A stretch of 64,000 nt of DNA from Petunia secreta (taxonomy: Eukaryota; Streptophyta; Magnoliopsida; Solanales; Solanaceae): the NCBI GenBank assembly GCA_029990175.1, contig JARKIP010000023.1, positions 24,261,501-24,325,500 on the forward strand. Direction: 5' to 3'. The notes below the pieces were generated by a model. That model was not told the DNA's origin and ran no database searches. It was given only the letters and a program-made list of their open reading frames with translations. Of this stretch, positions 11,543 through 21,857 are shown one piece after another (positions within the stretch are counted from its first letter, which is position 1; the number at the start of each line of letters is the position of its first letter). A program made the position numbers and the translations under genes.

Positions 11543-13050
11543 GGGAATTTTTGGGGCTGACAGGATATTATAGGAGGTTTGTACAGTCCTACGGGGTTAT
11601 TAGTAAACCCCTCACTAATATGTTGAAGAAAAGTGCCTTTCAATGGTCTGAAGAAGCTGAATCAGCCTTTCAGCAGCTAAAAATTGCAATGTCTACCGCC
11701 CTTGTGCTAATTCTAGCTGATTTCACTAAGCCATTCACTGTGGAAACTGATGCATGCTCTAGGGGAATAGGGGCTGTCTTATTACAGGAAGGTAGACCTA
11801 TTGCCTATTTTAGCAAGGCATTGGCACCCAAACATTGGGGTCTGTCCACCTATGAAAAGGAGTATATGGCAGTTCTAGCTGCAGTGGACAGATGGAGACA
11901 TTACCTCCAAGGCAGACACTTCCTCATTAGGACAGATCATCACAGCCTTAAATATCTACTGGAACAAAAAGTCACCACAGCCTTGCAACAAAAATGCTTA
12001 ACTAAGCTTCTAGGCTTGGATTATGAGGTCCAATACAAGAAAGGGACAGAGAATAGGGTTGCGGATGCTCTATCTAGAAGACAGGAAGGGACTACTGAAG
12101 CATCACTAGCAGCTATTAGTGTGGTTCAACCTAAATGGCTAGATGAAGTAACTGCTAGCTATAAGGATGATGAAGCAGCTATTCAACTCTTGGCAACATT
12201 GGTTGCTAATCCATCTAGTCAGCGTGACTACTCACTTCATCAAGGAGTAATTAGATACAAGCAGAAAATTTATATCAGGGCATCTATTGAGTTGAGAGCT
12301 AAGCTGATTGAAGCTCTACACATGTCACCAGTGGGAGGACACTCAGGGCAGCAAGGTACACATAAAAGAGTACAATTGGGATTTTATTGGCCCAGCATGA
12401 AAAGGGATATCTACAAGTTTGTGTCTGAATGTGACACTTGCCAAAGAGTGAAATCAGAGAATTGCTTCTCTCCCGGGCTGCTCCAACCCCTGCCTATTCC
12501 CACTCAGGTATGGGAAGACATTGCCTTAGATTTTGTGGAAGGACATCCCTTATCCAACCACAAGTCTGTGATATTGCTGGTGGTTGATCGCTTATCCAAA
12601 TATGGTCACTTTATAGCTCTCAAACACCCTTTTTCTGCCCAAGATGTAGCAGAACTATTCATGAAGGAAATCTACAGACTACATGGGCTGCCCAAGTCTA
12701 TTGTATCAGACAGGGACGCTGTGTTCACTAGCCACTTTTGGCAATATTTGTTCAAGACCATGGGCACGAAACTAAACCTCAGCACAGCTTATCACCCACA
12801 GTCCGACGGCCAAACTGAACGACTTAACAGATGTGTGAAAACTTGTCTACGAGCTATGGTGTTTGCTAATCCTAAACAGTGGGCTCATTGGTTGCCTCTT
12901 GCGGAGTGGTGGTACAATACTAACTTCCACACAGCTATCAAGTCTACTCCTTTTCAGGCTGTATATGGATTTAGCCCACCCCAACTATCCATGGGTTCCC
13001 TTCCTTATTCAATTCAGTCTTCAGTGGGTCTGACACTAGCCCAGAAATAA
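11503..13050 (+). pseudogene. RT thumb, RNase H and integrase of Reina-like element 1
   Basis: A 515-codon open stretch. It begins with the thumb (ALREFLGLTGYYRRF). RNase H follows with its acidic positions in VETDACSRG, TYEKEYMAV, TDHHSLKYLL and RVADALSRR. The integrase zinc finger is intact (HMSPVGGHSG, CDTCQRVK), and so are the core D, D, E positions (ALDFVEGHP, VSDRDAVFTSHFW, GQTERLNR). The stop TAA at 13048 is in frame with the next block, so it is a nonsense change inside the integrase C-terminal half. Confidence 0.92.
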
Positions 13051-13053
13051 AGT

Positions 13054-13572
13054 ATGCTTCAGCATCTGCGCGACAACCTCGTCCAGGCTCAGTCACGTAT
13101 GAAATACTATGCAGACAAGCACAGAACAGAACGAAGCCTAGAAATTGGTGATCTTGTCTACTTGAAACTACAGCCATACCGCCAATCTTCAGTCCACGTA
13201 TGCAGAAATATAAAATTAAGCGCCAAATTCTATGGTCCCTATAAAGTGCTGAAAAGAATAGGAACAGTTGCTTACCAGTTAGAGATGCCAGCCGGGTCAC
13301 AAATCCATCCTGTATTTCATATCTCCCAGCTTAAAAAATGGGTGGGCCCGTCAGTGACGCCTCAGCTTCAACCTCCAGTTTGTGACTCTGATGGTCGTCT
13401 CCTGATGCAACAAGTGGCGATTTTACAACGTCGGATGGTTAAGGTAAACAACGCTGCTGTTGTTAAAGTCATTGTTCAGTGGGCGCATTTAAGTCCTGAG
13501 GAGGCTACATGGGAAGATTGGGGATATTTGAAAACCCACTTTCCCGATTTCATTGCTCAACAAAGACCTTGA
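13054..13572 (+). pseudogene. integrase C-terminus with chromodomain-like tail, Reina-like element 1
   Basis: In frame with the preceding integrase after one stop codon. It includes MKYYADKHRTERSLEIGDLV and KLSAKFYGPYKVLKRIGTVA, the usual chromovirus integrase C-terminal domain. A tail follows with AILQRRMVKVNN, VIVQWAHLSPEEATWED and a run to the natural stop. The VQW...A.WED pattern is that of the chromodomain, which targets chromovirus insertion. The end lies ~17 bases before the polypurine tract. Confidence 0.88.
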
Positions 13573-13601
13573 GGACAAGGTCGATCTGAAGGGGGTGGGA
13601 T

Positions 13602-14096
13602 TGTTATGAATGGAAAAATAAGGAAAAGAATTGAACAGAAATGGTGAAAAGAAGAAAGTTTGCATGGAGTTAGTACTAGTCAGACGAATTGATGAAATGG
13701 GAGAAAGGAAAAGTCATTTGGAATTGGAAAGTCAAAAGTTGAGGCCAGATGTGTTACATGTGCAGTGCACGTGAGGACTTTAAGTGACAAGGCACTAGAC
13801 ACGTGAGTAGAGGAGATCAAGTTTAGCTTAGCTTCACCAACGACTAAGATTAGCTCTAGGAAGGAATCAAATAAAAGAAAGGAATCCCAAGTTAGTGTTA
13901 CAGTTTTTGGGCAGTTACCATTTCTCCTCAGCTCTTACCTCTCTATCTTGTTTTATTCCTTCTTCTTCATTACTGTATCCTCTCCATTGTTCTGTAGGAT
14001 TTAATTCACATAATACATTCATATTGTAATAGTTCATATATCAATAAATCATCCTTGTTCTCTTATTACATTTCTCCACAAGTAAGGGTCATAACA
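13602..14096 (+). repeat. 3' LTR of Reina-like element 1, with polypurine tract at 13589-13601
   Basis: 495 bp, same length and ends as the 5' LTR. It is directly preceded by AAGGGGGTGGGAT, the polypurine tract. The following CCTTC (14097-14101) completes the target site duplication. Confidence 0.95.
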
Positions 14097-14101
14097 CCTT
14101 C

Positions 14102-15677
14102 ACGGAACCCTAATACATATTGCAGATACTGCCCGTCAGCGTTGGAGCAGCAGATGTTAGTTTCTTCATCCTTGAAATCGCCGCTGTTCAAATTGCAGAT
14201 ACTGCCTGTCAGTTCCTCCAGGTACTATACATATCTAATACTTTCTTTTTATCATAATTATATAAGACTCTTCAAAATAAATATGTATCTTCCTGTGCTT
14301 GAATAGCTCTACGCTGAAAATTAGGTTCTTCTACTCACAAACGAAATTATCTCGCAATCGTTGGGGTTAACTTCAACAAAATCTCTCTCGCCTTTCAAAC
14401 TTATCTAAAACAGGTAGCATATTCTTCTTTTGCTCCTTTTTTGTAACATTACTCACTCAAATTAGCGAATTTTAGGATTATTTAAGTTTATTATCATCAT
14501 AGTTGGAGTGTTTCTGGTATTTTAGAGACATCAATTGGTTCTAATTAATTTTTCTTTAGACTAATTCTAGAGAAAGGAGGATTTCAATATCAATTGAATT
14601 AGTATAACTTAGTGTTGCCTCATGGTAATAGGAAGGCATCACTTGTTCTGACCTTGATCAATTAGTATCATTTATGTGTTGTACTACTTGTATTTCGAAG
14701 AGTTTCTGGCCTTGATCAATTGCTTAAATATATGACTGAATATTATAGGAAGAAGCTAGCAATGAGAAGTTATATAAGTTACAGAGAAATAAGTAGTTCA
14801 TGATATTTATAATGTAAAAATTCATATAGTTTTCCTCCAGTTATGGCATGCTTTTGGCAATGCAAGAAAGAGGAGTTATTCCCTTCCGAAGTATCTGATC
14901 AATTTGGAACTTCAAAAGAGGATAATTTTTGTTCATTTCAAGATGACATGTTAGTCACCTTTTTGAGCAACTTGTGTAATTTAGTCATGGTATTTTTTTT
15001 TGCAGACGTCAAAGTGTAGCATCAGTTTATGTACTTTTCTATGCAGGAAAAAAACTCAGATTGTTTGGCTTCTAAAGGTAAGGATCTGAAATTGACATTT
15101 TTGTTTCACTTTGCATTACTCATTTTGTTATCAGTTGGTTGCTTTAGAAAAATTTCAGGTGTAGCATTCCCATTGAAGCAAATGTTGATTTGAAAATTTA
15201 GTTCTTGTGTTATTCTATCATATTTATCAAATGTCCGACTGTTTTTCCATGGAAGAGGTAATAGACTTTTTAAGTATTTTGATTTAACAAGATTAATTTA
15301 CCCCAAATACTAATCTCTTGATATAATTCATATCATGAGCAGGGTTATCATAAACTAAATAAAGTTTAGTAGGGGAATGCGAATCTAGTTTATCCTGATC
15401 TATTGTATGAGAATAGATTGATGCTATTATCTCATCCGATTGCAGGCATCTGTACACTAATTAATTCGGGGTAAGAGCATTTGAGAACATATAGTTATAT
15501 TATATAGCATGTATGTCTTTAACATTCGGAAGTGCCTATGTCATCATATTTCACCGGTAAAACTCTTATATCACATACAGTTGTAGCGCACATACATATA
15601 TATACTACATTATAATTCTCTATTAGACTTTTTGTTGAAAATGTGAATTTGTATTGCTGGCAAATGAAGGGTTGATT
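14102..15677. other. probable host sequence with exon-like pieces, left of LINE
   Basis: No protein could be recognised. The 18-19 bases around GCAGATACTGCCCGTCAG recur 72 bases later (14121 and 14193), the second with one change. There are splice-like signals: CCTCCAG/GTACTATAC near 14219, AAAACAG/GTAGCA near 14411, and a T-run ending in GCAG (14994-15005) followed by a 72-base open stretch ending at GTAAGG (15079). This could be the 5' part of a spliced host gene or noncoding transcript. Bases 15669-15677 (GGGTTGATT) are the left TSD of the LINE. Confidence 0.3.
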
Positions 15678-17474
15678 CTCCCTCCTACTGATAGCACTCT
15701 TATTAAGCATGTTTTACTAGCCATCCCAACCTATACTCTCTTAGCTATGAATCCACCAAAAGGAACCTACAAGATCATTGAAAGGCATTGTGCAAGATTC
15801 TTTTGGGGATCAACATTAGAGGAAGAAAAGTTCCACTGGTGCTCCTGGCAGAGTTTATGTTTCCCACAGTCTGAGGGAGGCATTGGGGTGAGAAGAATAG
15901 AGGAGGTAGCTGATGCCTTTGCTTTGAAGAGATGGTGGTCCTTTAGAACAAGTACTGCTCTATGGGCTGACTTTATGAAGGCTAAATACTGCTCTAGAAC
16001 CCATCCTGTGGCCAAAAAGAAGGCACCAAAACAATCACATACCTGGAGGAAACTAATGGACATCAAGGATAAAGCTGAGAACAATATCATCTGGAAGATC
16101 CAAAATGGTCAATGTAATTTCTGGTGGGACAACTGGTCTGGAAATGGAGCTTTGGCTAGAAGAGCTGTCCCTGGACCTGTTTCTCATAAGGTTAAAGTCA
16201 AGGATTTTATATCAGAAGGAAAATGGGATGTGCAGAAATTATAACATGTGATAGAAGAAAGTGAAATTCAAAGAATCACAGGAATTGAGATAGGAGATGG
16301 AACAAAGTCAGATTACACTATTTGGGAGCTGGCACCTGATGGATATTTTCAAAACACAACAGCTTGGCAACTGATCAGGAAGAAGAAGCAGAAATCAAAG
16401 ATACTAGCTAAGGTCTGGAACAATAAAATTCCATTCAAGATGTCTTTCTTGGCATGGAGGGTACTTAAAAACAGATTACCATTTGATGATGTAATATCCA
16501 AGTTTGGAATCAATGTTGTGTCCAAATGTAATTGCTGTGAAGAACCACAATCAGAGACAGTTCAGCATGTGTTTGCAGAGAGTCAAGTTGCAAGAGAGGT
16601 GTGGAGTTTTTTTGGAGCACCTTTGGGAGTTAGATGGCATGTCACTCCAATCAACAACTTGATCTTGGATTGGTGGGACACTGAAACTAGTAGTGCTGCT
16701 CATAAGTTATTGATGAACATAACTCCAGTAGTAATTCTCTGGGAATTGTGGAAAAGAAGGTGTGCAACCAAATATGGGGAGAAGAGAGGATTTTACATGA
16801 GAGGTATGTTCCATCAAATTACATGGAACATCAAGGCTGCTATTGGTATGGCATACCCTGGCATAGACATGGCAACTAGCTGGCAAATGTTATGTGAAAT
16901 CATTCAGAGGCTAAGACATGTGAAAACATGGAAACAAGTTTTATGGAAAATGCCAGTGAACTGTGTTAAAGTTAACACAGATGGAAGCTACATGGAAAGG
17001 AAGAAGCTAGCTGGAATAGGAGGCATTATTAGGAATCAACAGGGAGAATTCATAATGGCCTTTGCTGCTCCAATTAGAGCTTCTAGCAACAACCAAGCAG
17101 AGGCCTTTGCAGCTCAAATGGGGGTAAAGTGGTGCATTGATTTAGGTATGAGGAACTTCATTCTCGAAGTTGATTCTATGCTAGTTAACAATATGATTCA
17201 GAACAAGGAAGCTAACAACCTGAAGCTGAAAAGAGTAATTGAAGACACTTACCACATGTTGTATCAAGCAGGAGGTTCCATAAACCATTGCTATAGAGAG
17301 GCTAATGAAGTCGCAGATGGGCTGGCAAAGTATGCAACAACATTGAAAGAGATGAGGATCTTCAATAATCTTCGAGAGCTACCAGGACAATGCAAAAGCT
17401 CGTTCTATCTGGATAAATGCCAAATGCCAAATATTAGGAGTAGATTCGAGAAAGCTAATTTCTTTGTAAGTTAG
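15678..17474 (+). pseudogene. LINE ORF2 C-terminal part: RT end, zf-RVT and RNase H
   Basis: The frame reads from the RT thumb region (LIKHVLLAIPTYTLLAMNPP, CARFFWGS, HWCSWQSLCFPQSEGG) through a basic segment. It reaches one TAA at 16242, then continues in the same frame. The zf-RVT module follows (KIPFKMSFLAWRVLKNRLPF, CNCCEEPQSETVQHVF). The plant RVT_3-type RNase H comes last, with KVNTDGSYM, NNQAEAFAAQM, LEVDSMLVNNMI and EANEVADGLAKYA for its acidic positions. All four are retained. The truncated copy cannot transpose. One stop in ~600 codons suggests a fairly young insertion. Confidence 0.92.
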
Positions 17475-17615
17475 AAGAAGAGTAGGGAGGAGAATGTTAT
17501 TCTCTCCTCCACAGTCATTTTTGGTAACTGATCCTGATGTAATGCTCGTCTAGAGGTCAGGCAAAGCCCCCCTCTCTGTTCTACAAGTTTAATACAACAG
17601 GCAGTTAATATTTTA

Positions 17616-17653
<38 letters not shown>
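15678..17653 (+). mobile_element. 5'-truncated L1-type LINE with poly-A tail
   Basis: A 1976-bp insertion holding only the 3' part of ORF2, a short 3' UTR and a ~36-base A run (17618-17653). The 9-bp direct repeat GGGTTGATT lies immediately before it (15669-15677) and right after the A run (17654-17662). This is the signature of target-primed reverse transcription with 5' truncation. The apparent start codon at 15654 is host sequence fused by chance to the LINE frame. Confidence 0.92.
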
Positions 17654-17656
<3 letters not shown>

Positions 17657-18599
17657 TTGATTACCTGTAATCAACACAGTCACCTCCATATCAAAAGCTG
17701 CGCCTTTTGCTTGATATGGTAATGCCTGACTACGGCTCAACTATTTGCCAACCATTAGTCGCCATTAATAGTCATAAAGAAACAAGTTTTAAAATGAAAA
17801 ATTTCAGATCCTCAGTAGTCAACCAGCCAGAGGTTGATTTCTGATTTATTAATTCAAGTTTCATCAATCATATTTCACTTCAAGGCTCAGCAGCAGGGGC
17901 CTATATCTCATCCTTATCCCTGGCTACTTCAAAGACACTAAACACTCAAAAATAACTTACTGGTAGTATTACCTTTTTGTCTGCTATGTTGTAGGGCCAC
18001 CTATTTTTCTTATTACTTTACTTGTTGCTCTCTTTTCTTGTATTTTTTTTGTCTCGAATGGATTTGATATCTCTTTATGATAATCAGTGAGAGCAAGTGA
18101 TAGCTGCTCATAGAAACTAAAGCGTTGATTAAGTCATGTTGTATTCCATTACTGTTAACTGTATTATTGCGACTTGATAATATTAGTTTATACCATTATA
18201 ATTTGTTGTAGTTTTATAGTTTGTTTGCAGAATCCATTACCAAAATAAATGAGCGGATTAGACTTGGAAATCAAGGAATGAAGATAGTAATGACGTCGAG
18301 GAGGTAGAGATGGAAAGAAGATGCAAAATGGAGACTATGGTTGTGGTTGTCCTTCAGGACTAACCTTAATATAGTGGAATTAATGTTGTCTTTTTAAGAC
18401 ATGCTTCATCCCATTTGTAAGCTTGATCTTTTTTTAGGATTAATGGTACTATGAGACAGTTGTGTAGGATACTATATGAATACATATATATTATCAATGA
18501 TTTTGTTGGAAATTCAATGGCTTCTGGTGTATTTATTATATTTTAGATTATATAGGAAATTGCATCTGTGTTCTTTCTGTAAGCTTAAGAGTTAGTTTA
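17654..18599. other. probable host sequence right of LINE
   Basis: The first nine bases are the right TSD. No coding region recognised. A possible acceptor (GTTTGTTTGCAG, 18220-18231) is followed by ~80 bases with stops in most frames. The block would join 15677 in the pre-insertion state. It might also be the inside of the CACTA element whose end lies at 18925; the sequence does not decide. Confidence 0.3.
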
Positions 18600-18925
18600 C
18601 TAGATACGCTTGAAAATGGCCCGGGAGTGACCCTAGCAAGAATTTGGACATTCCTAGCTAAAAGTAAAATGGTCAGACATCTTCTAAAGAAATTTAGCTA
18701 TGCATTTAGGTGGATTATTCCCTAGCTAACATTGCTAGGGATAACTGCCTAGCAAAAGGTCCTAGCCAATTTAGCTACGGATGACCAAATTTTCCTACTT
18801 AAATTTAGTTAGGCGCATATTAGCTAGAAAACGTAGCTAGCGTCATTAAAAAAAACATTAGCTGGGGACTTTTATATGTTAGCTATGAATTTGATCCCTA
18901 GCTAATCACCTGTTTTCTTGTAGTG
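18600..18925 (+). mobile_element. right terminal region of a CACTA (En/Spm) transposon
   Basis: Ends GTTTTCTTGTAGTG (18912-18925), the reverse complement of the CACTACAAGAAAAC-type terminus of plant CACTA elements. The preceding ~300 bases carry many copies, in both orientations, of a TAGCTA-type motif (CCTAGCTAA, TTAGCTAG, GTAGCTAGC). Such arrays of short subterminal repeats are transposase-binding sites in CACTA elements. No matching left terminus was found in the window, so the element is truncated, very long, or interrupted. Confidence 0.6.
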
Positions 18926-21857
18926 TATACTTGTCCAAATCCCTAAAATCAGTAAACCCCAACCCAATTTCAAACTCTTAACCCGATTTCAAACCTAAAA
19001 CTCGCGACCCTTTTCCAAATTTTCAACCAAAATGCAGAAATCATCAAATCAAACGATTCCTTAAAAGTTTTGTCATCTTCTCCGTACCAAGGTTTCGCTG
19101 TACGAATAATGTACGTCCAATTTTGTACGAATTGAATCCGAACCAAATTTGGCTTAAAACGGACAAATCTTTGAGGATAAGAGTAAAAAACGGCACAATC
19201 TTTATATGATGGGACTGTTTTCTCCCTTATTAGAGAAAATATCCATTCTAGCACCAAATTTGAATTTCAAAAGCGCACTTCAAAACCCTAGCTGCACAGG
19301 TATAAAGATTATTATTCTCATTTTCTTTTGGGGGAGAACAGAAAGAAAAAAGAGAAAAATGGCAGAATATAAACATAAAACATAAGGTTTATTTTGTCAA
19401 TTGATTTATTCTTAAGCATAGTATTACTGTTCCTGTGCATTTTGTGTGTTATTGCTTCATCATTATTCGATTCGTCCACCCTACTCAAGTCGCTTAGTCG
19501 AGTCGCGTATCGCTTCGGATCTCTCGCCTCACTTCACTGCTCCAGAAAAGGTAATAACTTGGCCTCGATTTTATTTTATGTTAAATATAATCTGATATAA
19601 TGTTATACATACACTGGTGAAGTCTTCTGAACTCAGATTTCAGTTTGTTTTGTTTTTATAAAATGTCTTAAACTCTTAACTGTTCGTGAGTATCGAGATC
19701 TATTAGCATAAACTTGTTTAGGTTGGTTTGAAAGTGATAAAGTAGGCCATGGAAAATCTGTTAAGGTCTTTGTGTCATCGAGTTTTGATTTAAGCATGAA
19801 ATGTTATAGAAAGTACCATTTGGAGTTTCGAATAGTAATGTTTGAATCTTGGGAGCTTTGCTTAGTTGTAAAGTAGGATTTAAGCTGTTGTAGTTAAAGA
19901 TGATTTCTTTAGAACGAGTTTTCTGGATCTTTAAGCTATTTTCATAGAATATATGTATGCAACCTTGGAATAGATACTTTGGTATAGTTATGTGTCTTGC
20001 TTAGCTGCACCATTAACGCATTAAAGAATGTAAAAAGCATGCGAATTGATGAAAGGTAGCTTAAATAGTCCCTTGTTTCCAGTGCTAAGTTTCCTTTTAG
20101 CCTAACCTCTTGTCTTTACTGGAACCGGCCTAGCATCTTGGTTACCCATGTTTCAGTTTTTCCTTATTGTTCTTTTTTAGTTTTCTAGTCTCTGTCTCTC
20201 AGGTTTTGCTATGTTGAATGTTGAAATTTGTGGTGTTCAGCTTATCTCTGGTTCTGGTTGTTGGTTTAGCTGATTTGTGGAGTTTGTGAGGGCTGTTCAT
20301 TTAGTATGAGGAAGTTGCAGGGGTCTGTTCTTTTTGTTCAAGAGAAATGCTAAAGAGGTATTGCAGGTTGAAGTATTGTTTAAAGAGTATAGGAAGTTCA
20401 GGAAGTATAAGGGGTGTAAAGGGGCTTGTTATGGTTCTTTAAATAGTCTAGGAAGAATGAAGTTTAAGGGGTGGGGATGTAGTAGTCCAGGCTTGTTTCT
20501 TGGTTTAGGAAGGTTGTTTCTGGTCTTGGTTAGTGCAGGTTGTTCAGTTGAGGGATTCTAGGTTGTTTCTGGCTTAGCATAGGGGAGAATAGAGAGGGAG
20601 TGGTTTGTTGTACTTCAAGTGTTTGCAGGCCTGGAGAGGTTCTGTTTGTTTCATGGTTGTATGGAGTGTTCAGGCTGGTCTGCAGGTATAAGTCTAGTTT
20701 AGCTCTAGCTTTTGATTGGTCTGTGAGAGATATTTGCAGAGTTGTTAGAGGTGTTCAGGGGTTTCAGGTAAGTGTGAGGGAGTTAGGTGAAGGCTTGCAA
20801 GTTTTTGAAGAACTTAGTTAGTTCTGTAGATGCTAAGTGAGCTGAAAGGGAGTTTTGCAGGTTGTTTCATGATTTGTGTTAGTTTTTCAAAAGGGGTGGT
20901 TCCTGTTTGTTCTCATGTTTCCTTTCTTTCCTTGATCTCTTTTTTTTTTCTTTTTTTGAAGAAGAAGATAACAAAATTAGTTGTAACGTAAGAGGTCTAG
21001 CTTCATGTTAAATCCATTATTGATGTAGTAGAATTGCAGCAGCTCCCTTAAGCCAAGTCTAAGTCTTGAGACTTCTTCACTTTTCTTGTTGCTTGCATTA
21101 GGTTTGAATAGCTAGAGTGTTATTGTTAAGCTCATCTCTATTTCAAAGTTGCAGCAACTTTTGATTGAGTTAATTCTAGTTTTGCCTTGAGCTTTTGGTC
21201 CAGCCTGTGGCTGTAGTGTTCAAAGGTAGTTAGAGGTCCTCTTCTCGTTCAGTTTTCAGTCTAAGATATATTCAAACCCAAGTTTCATGTTCTTGAATCC
21301 ACTTCTGCGCTTATGATAATGTATCTAGAAACTGTAAGTTCGGCTTAACTGGTTCCTTTGGAGTTGTATGCAGAGGTCTTCCTATTGGTTCTCTTTTGGT
21401 TTGTGCTAGTTAAGCTTATGAAGTCTTTCATGTGTTTTAGCTATTTGTTCATTTTGCTTGTCTACTAAGTTTGTGTATAATTCTTGAGTAGTATCTAATA
21501 TTTTTCCTCCTTTATATTCTTGACATGAACACTCCTTGGGATCGAGTTGGTTGAACTCAAAATTGGGATGACTATTTGCATTGGAGTTGTTCGAATCCGC
21601 ATTGCATTTTCAAGCTCAAGTTTTCCGGAAAAAATGAAAACTTTAGAAAATTCAAGGCTCATTTATGAGTTTGCTATATCCAGGTTCTATCTTCTAAATT
21701 CCCTCTTTCCCATCCCTTCAGAATTCATATTTAGGATCACTGAAAACTAGACCGGGAGTTTTTATATGGTAGATCATTATTAAAGTTGTTTTGTGATTAC
21801 TTATTCCTTTTCTTTAGATTTGCCAGTTAATTTATGAATTTTAAGAGCCGGGGTTAA
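18926..21857. other. unassigned sequence, partly G/T-rich
   Basis: No gene recognised. A 95-codon minus-strand frame (18970-19257) and short plus-strand frames (19394-19600, 20334-20561, 20600-20821, 21547-21750) have no familiar motif. From ~20200 to 20890 the plus strand is strikingly G/T-rich, with repeated GTTTGTT and GGTTGTT words, unlike its neighbours. A purine-rich AAGAGCCGGGG just before 21858 could be a polypurine tract. If so, part of this block is the decayed inside of an LTR element, but no pol motif is visible. Confidence 0.3.

Larger units (their letters stand above)
8581..14096 (+). mobile_element. complete Reina-like chromovirus 1 (Ty3/gypsy), 5516 bp
   Basis: Two 495-bp LTRs, each starting TGTTATGA and ending TCATAACA, enclose PBS, gag, protease, RT, RNase H, integrase with a chromodomain-like tail, and a polypurine tract. 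A perfect 5-bp target duplication CCTTC flanks it (8576-8580, 14097-14101). Short LTRs, ~5.5 kb length and domain order fit the Reina lineage of chromoviruses; the lineage name is inference. Two in-frame stops and two frameshifts inactivate the polyprotein. The LTRs differ by a few percent by eye, so the insertion is not very recent. Confidence 0.95.

Noticed and set aside
15654..15677. Apparent start codon and first residues of the LINE ORF2 frame
   Set aside because: These bases are host flank and the left TSD; the LINE begins at 15678.
17471..17740. 89-codon minus-strand frame with a phenylalanine run
   Set aside because: It is the reverse reading of the LINE poly-A tail.
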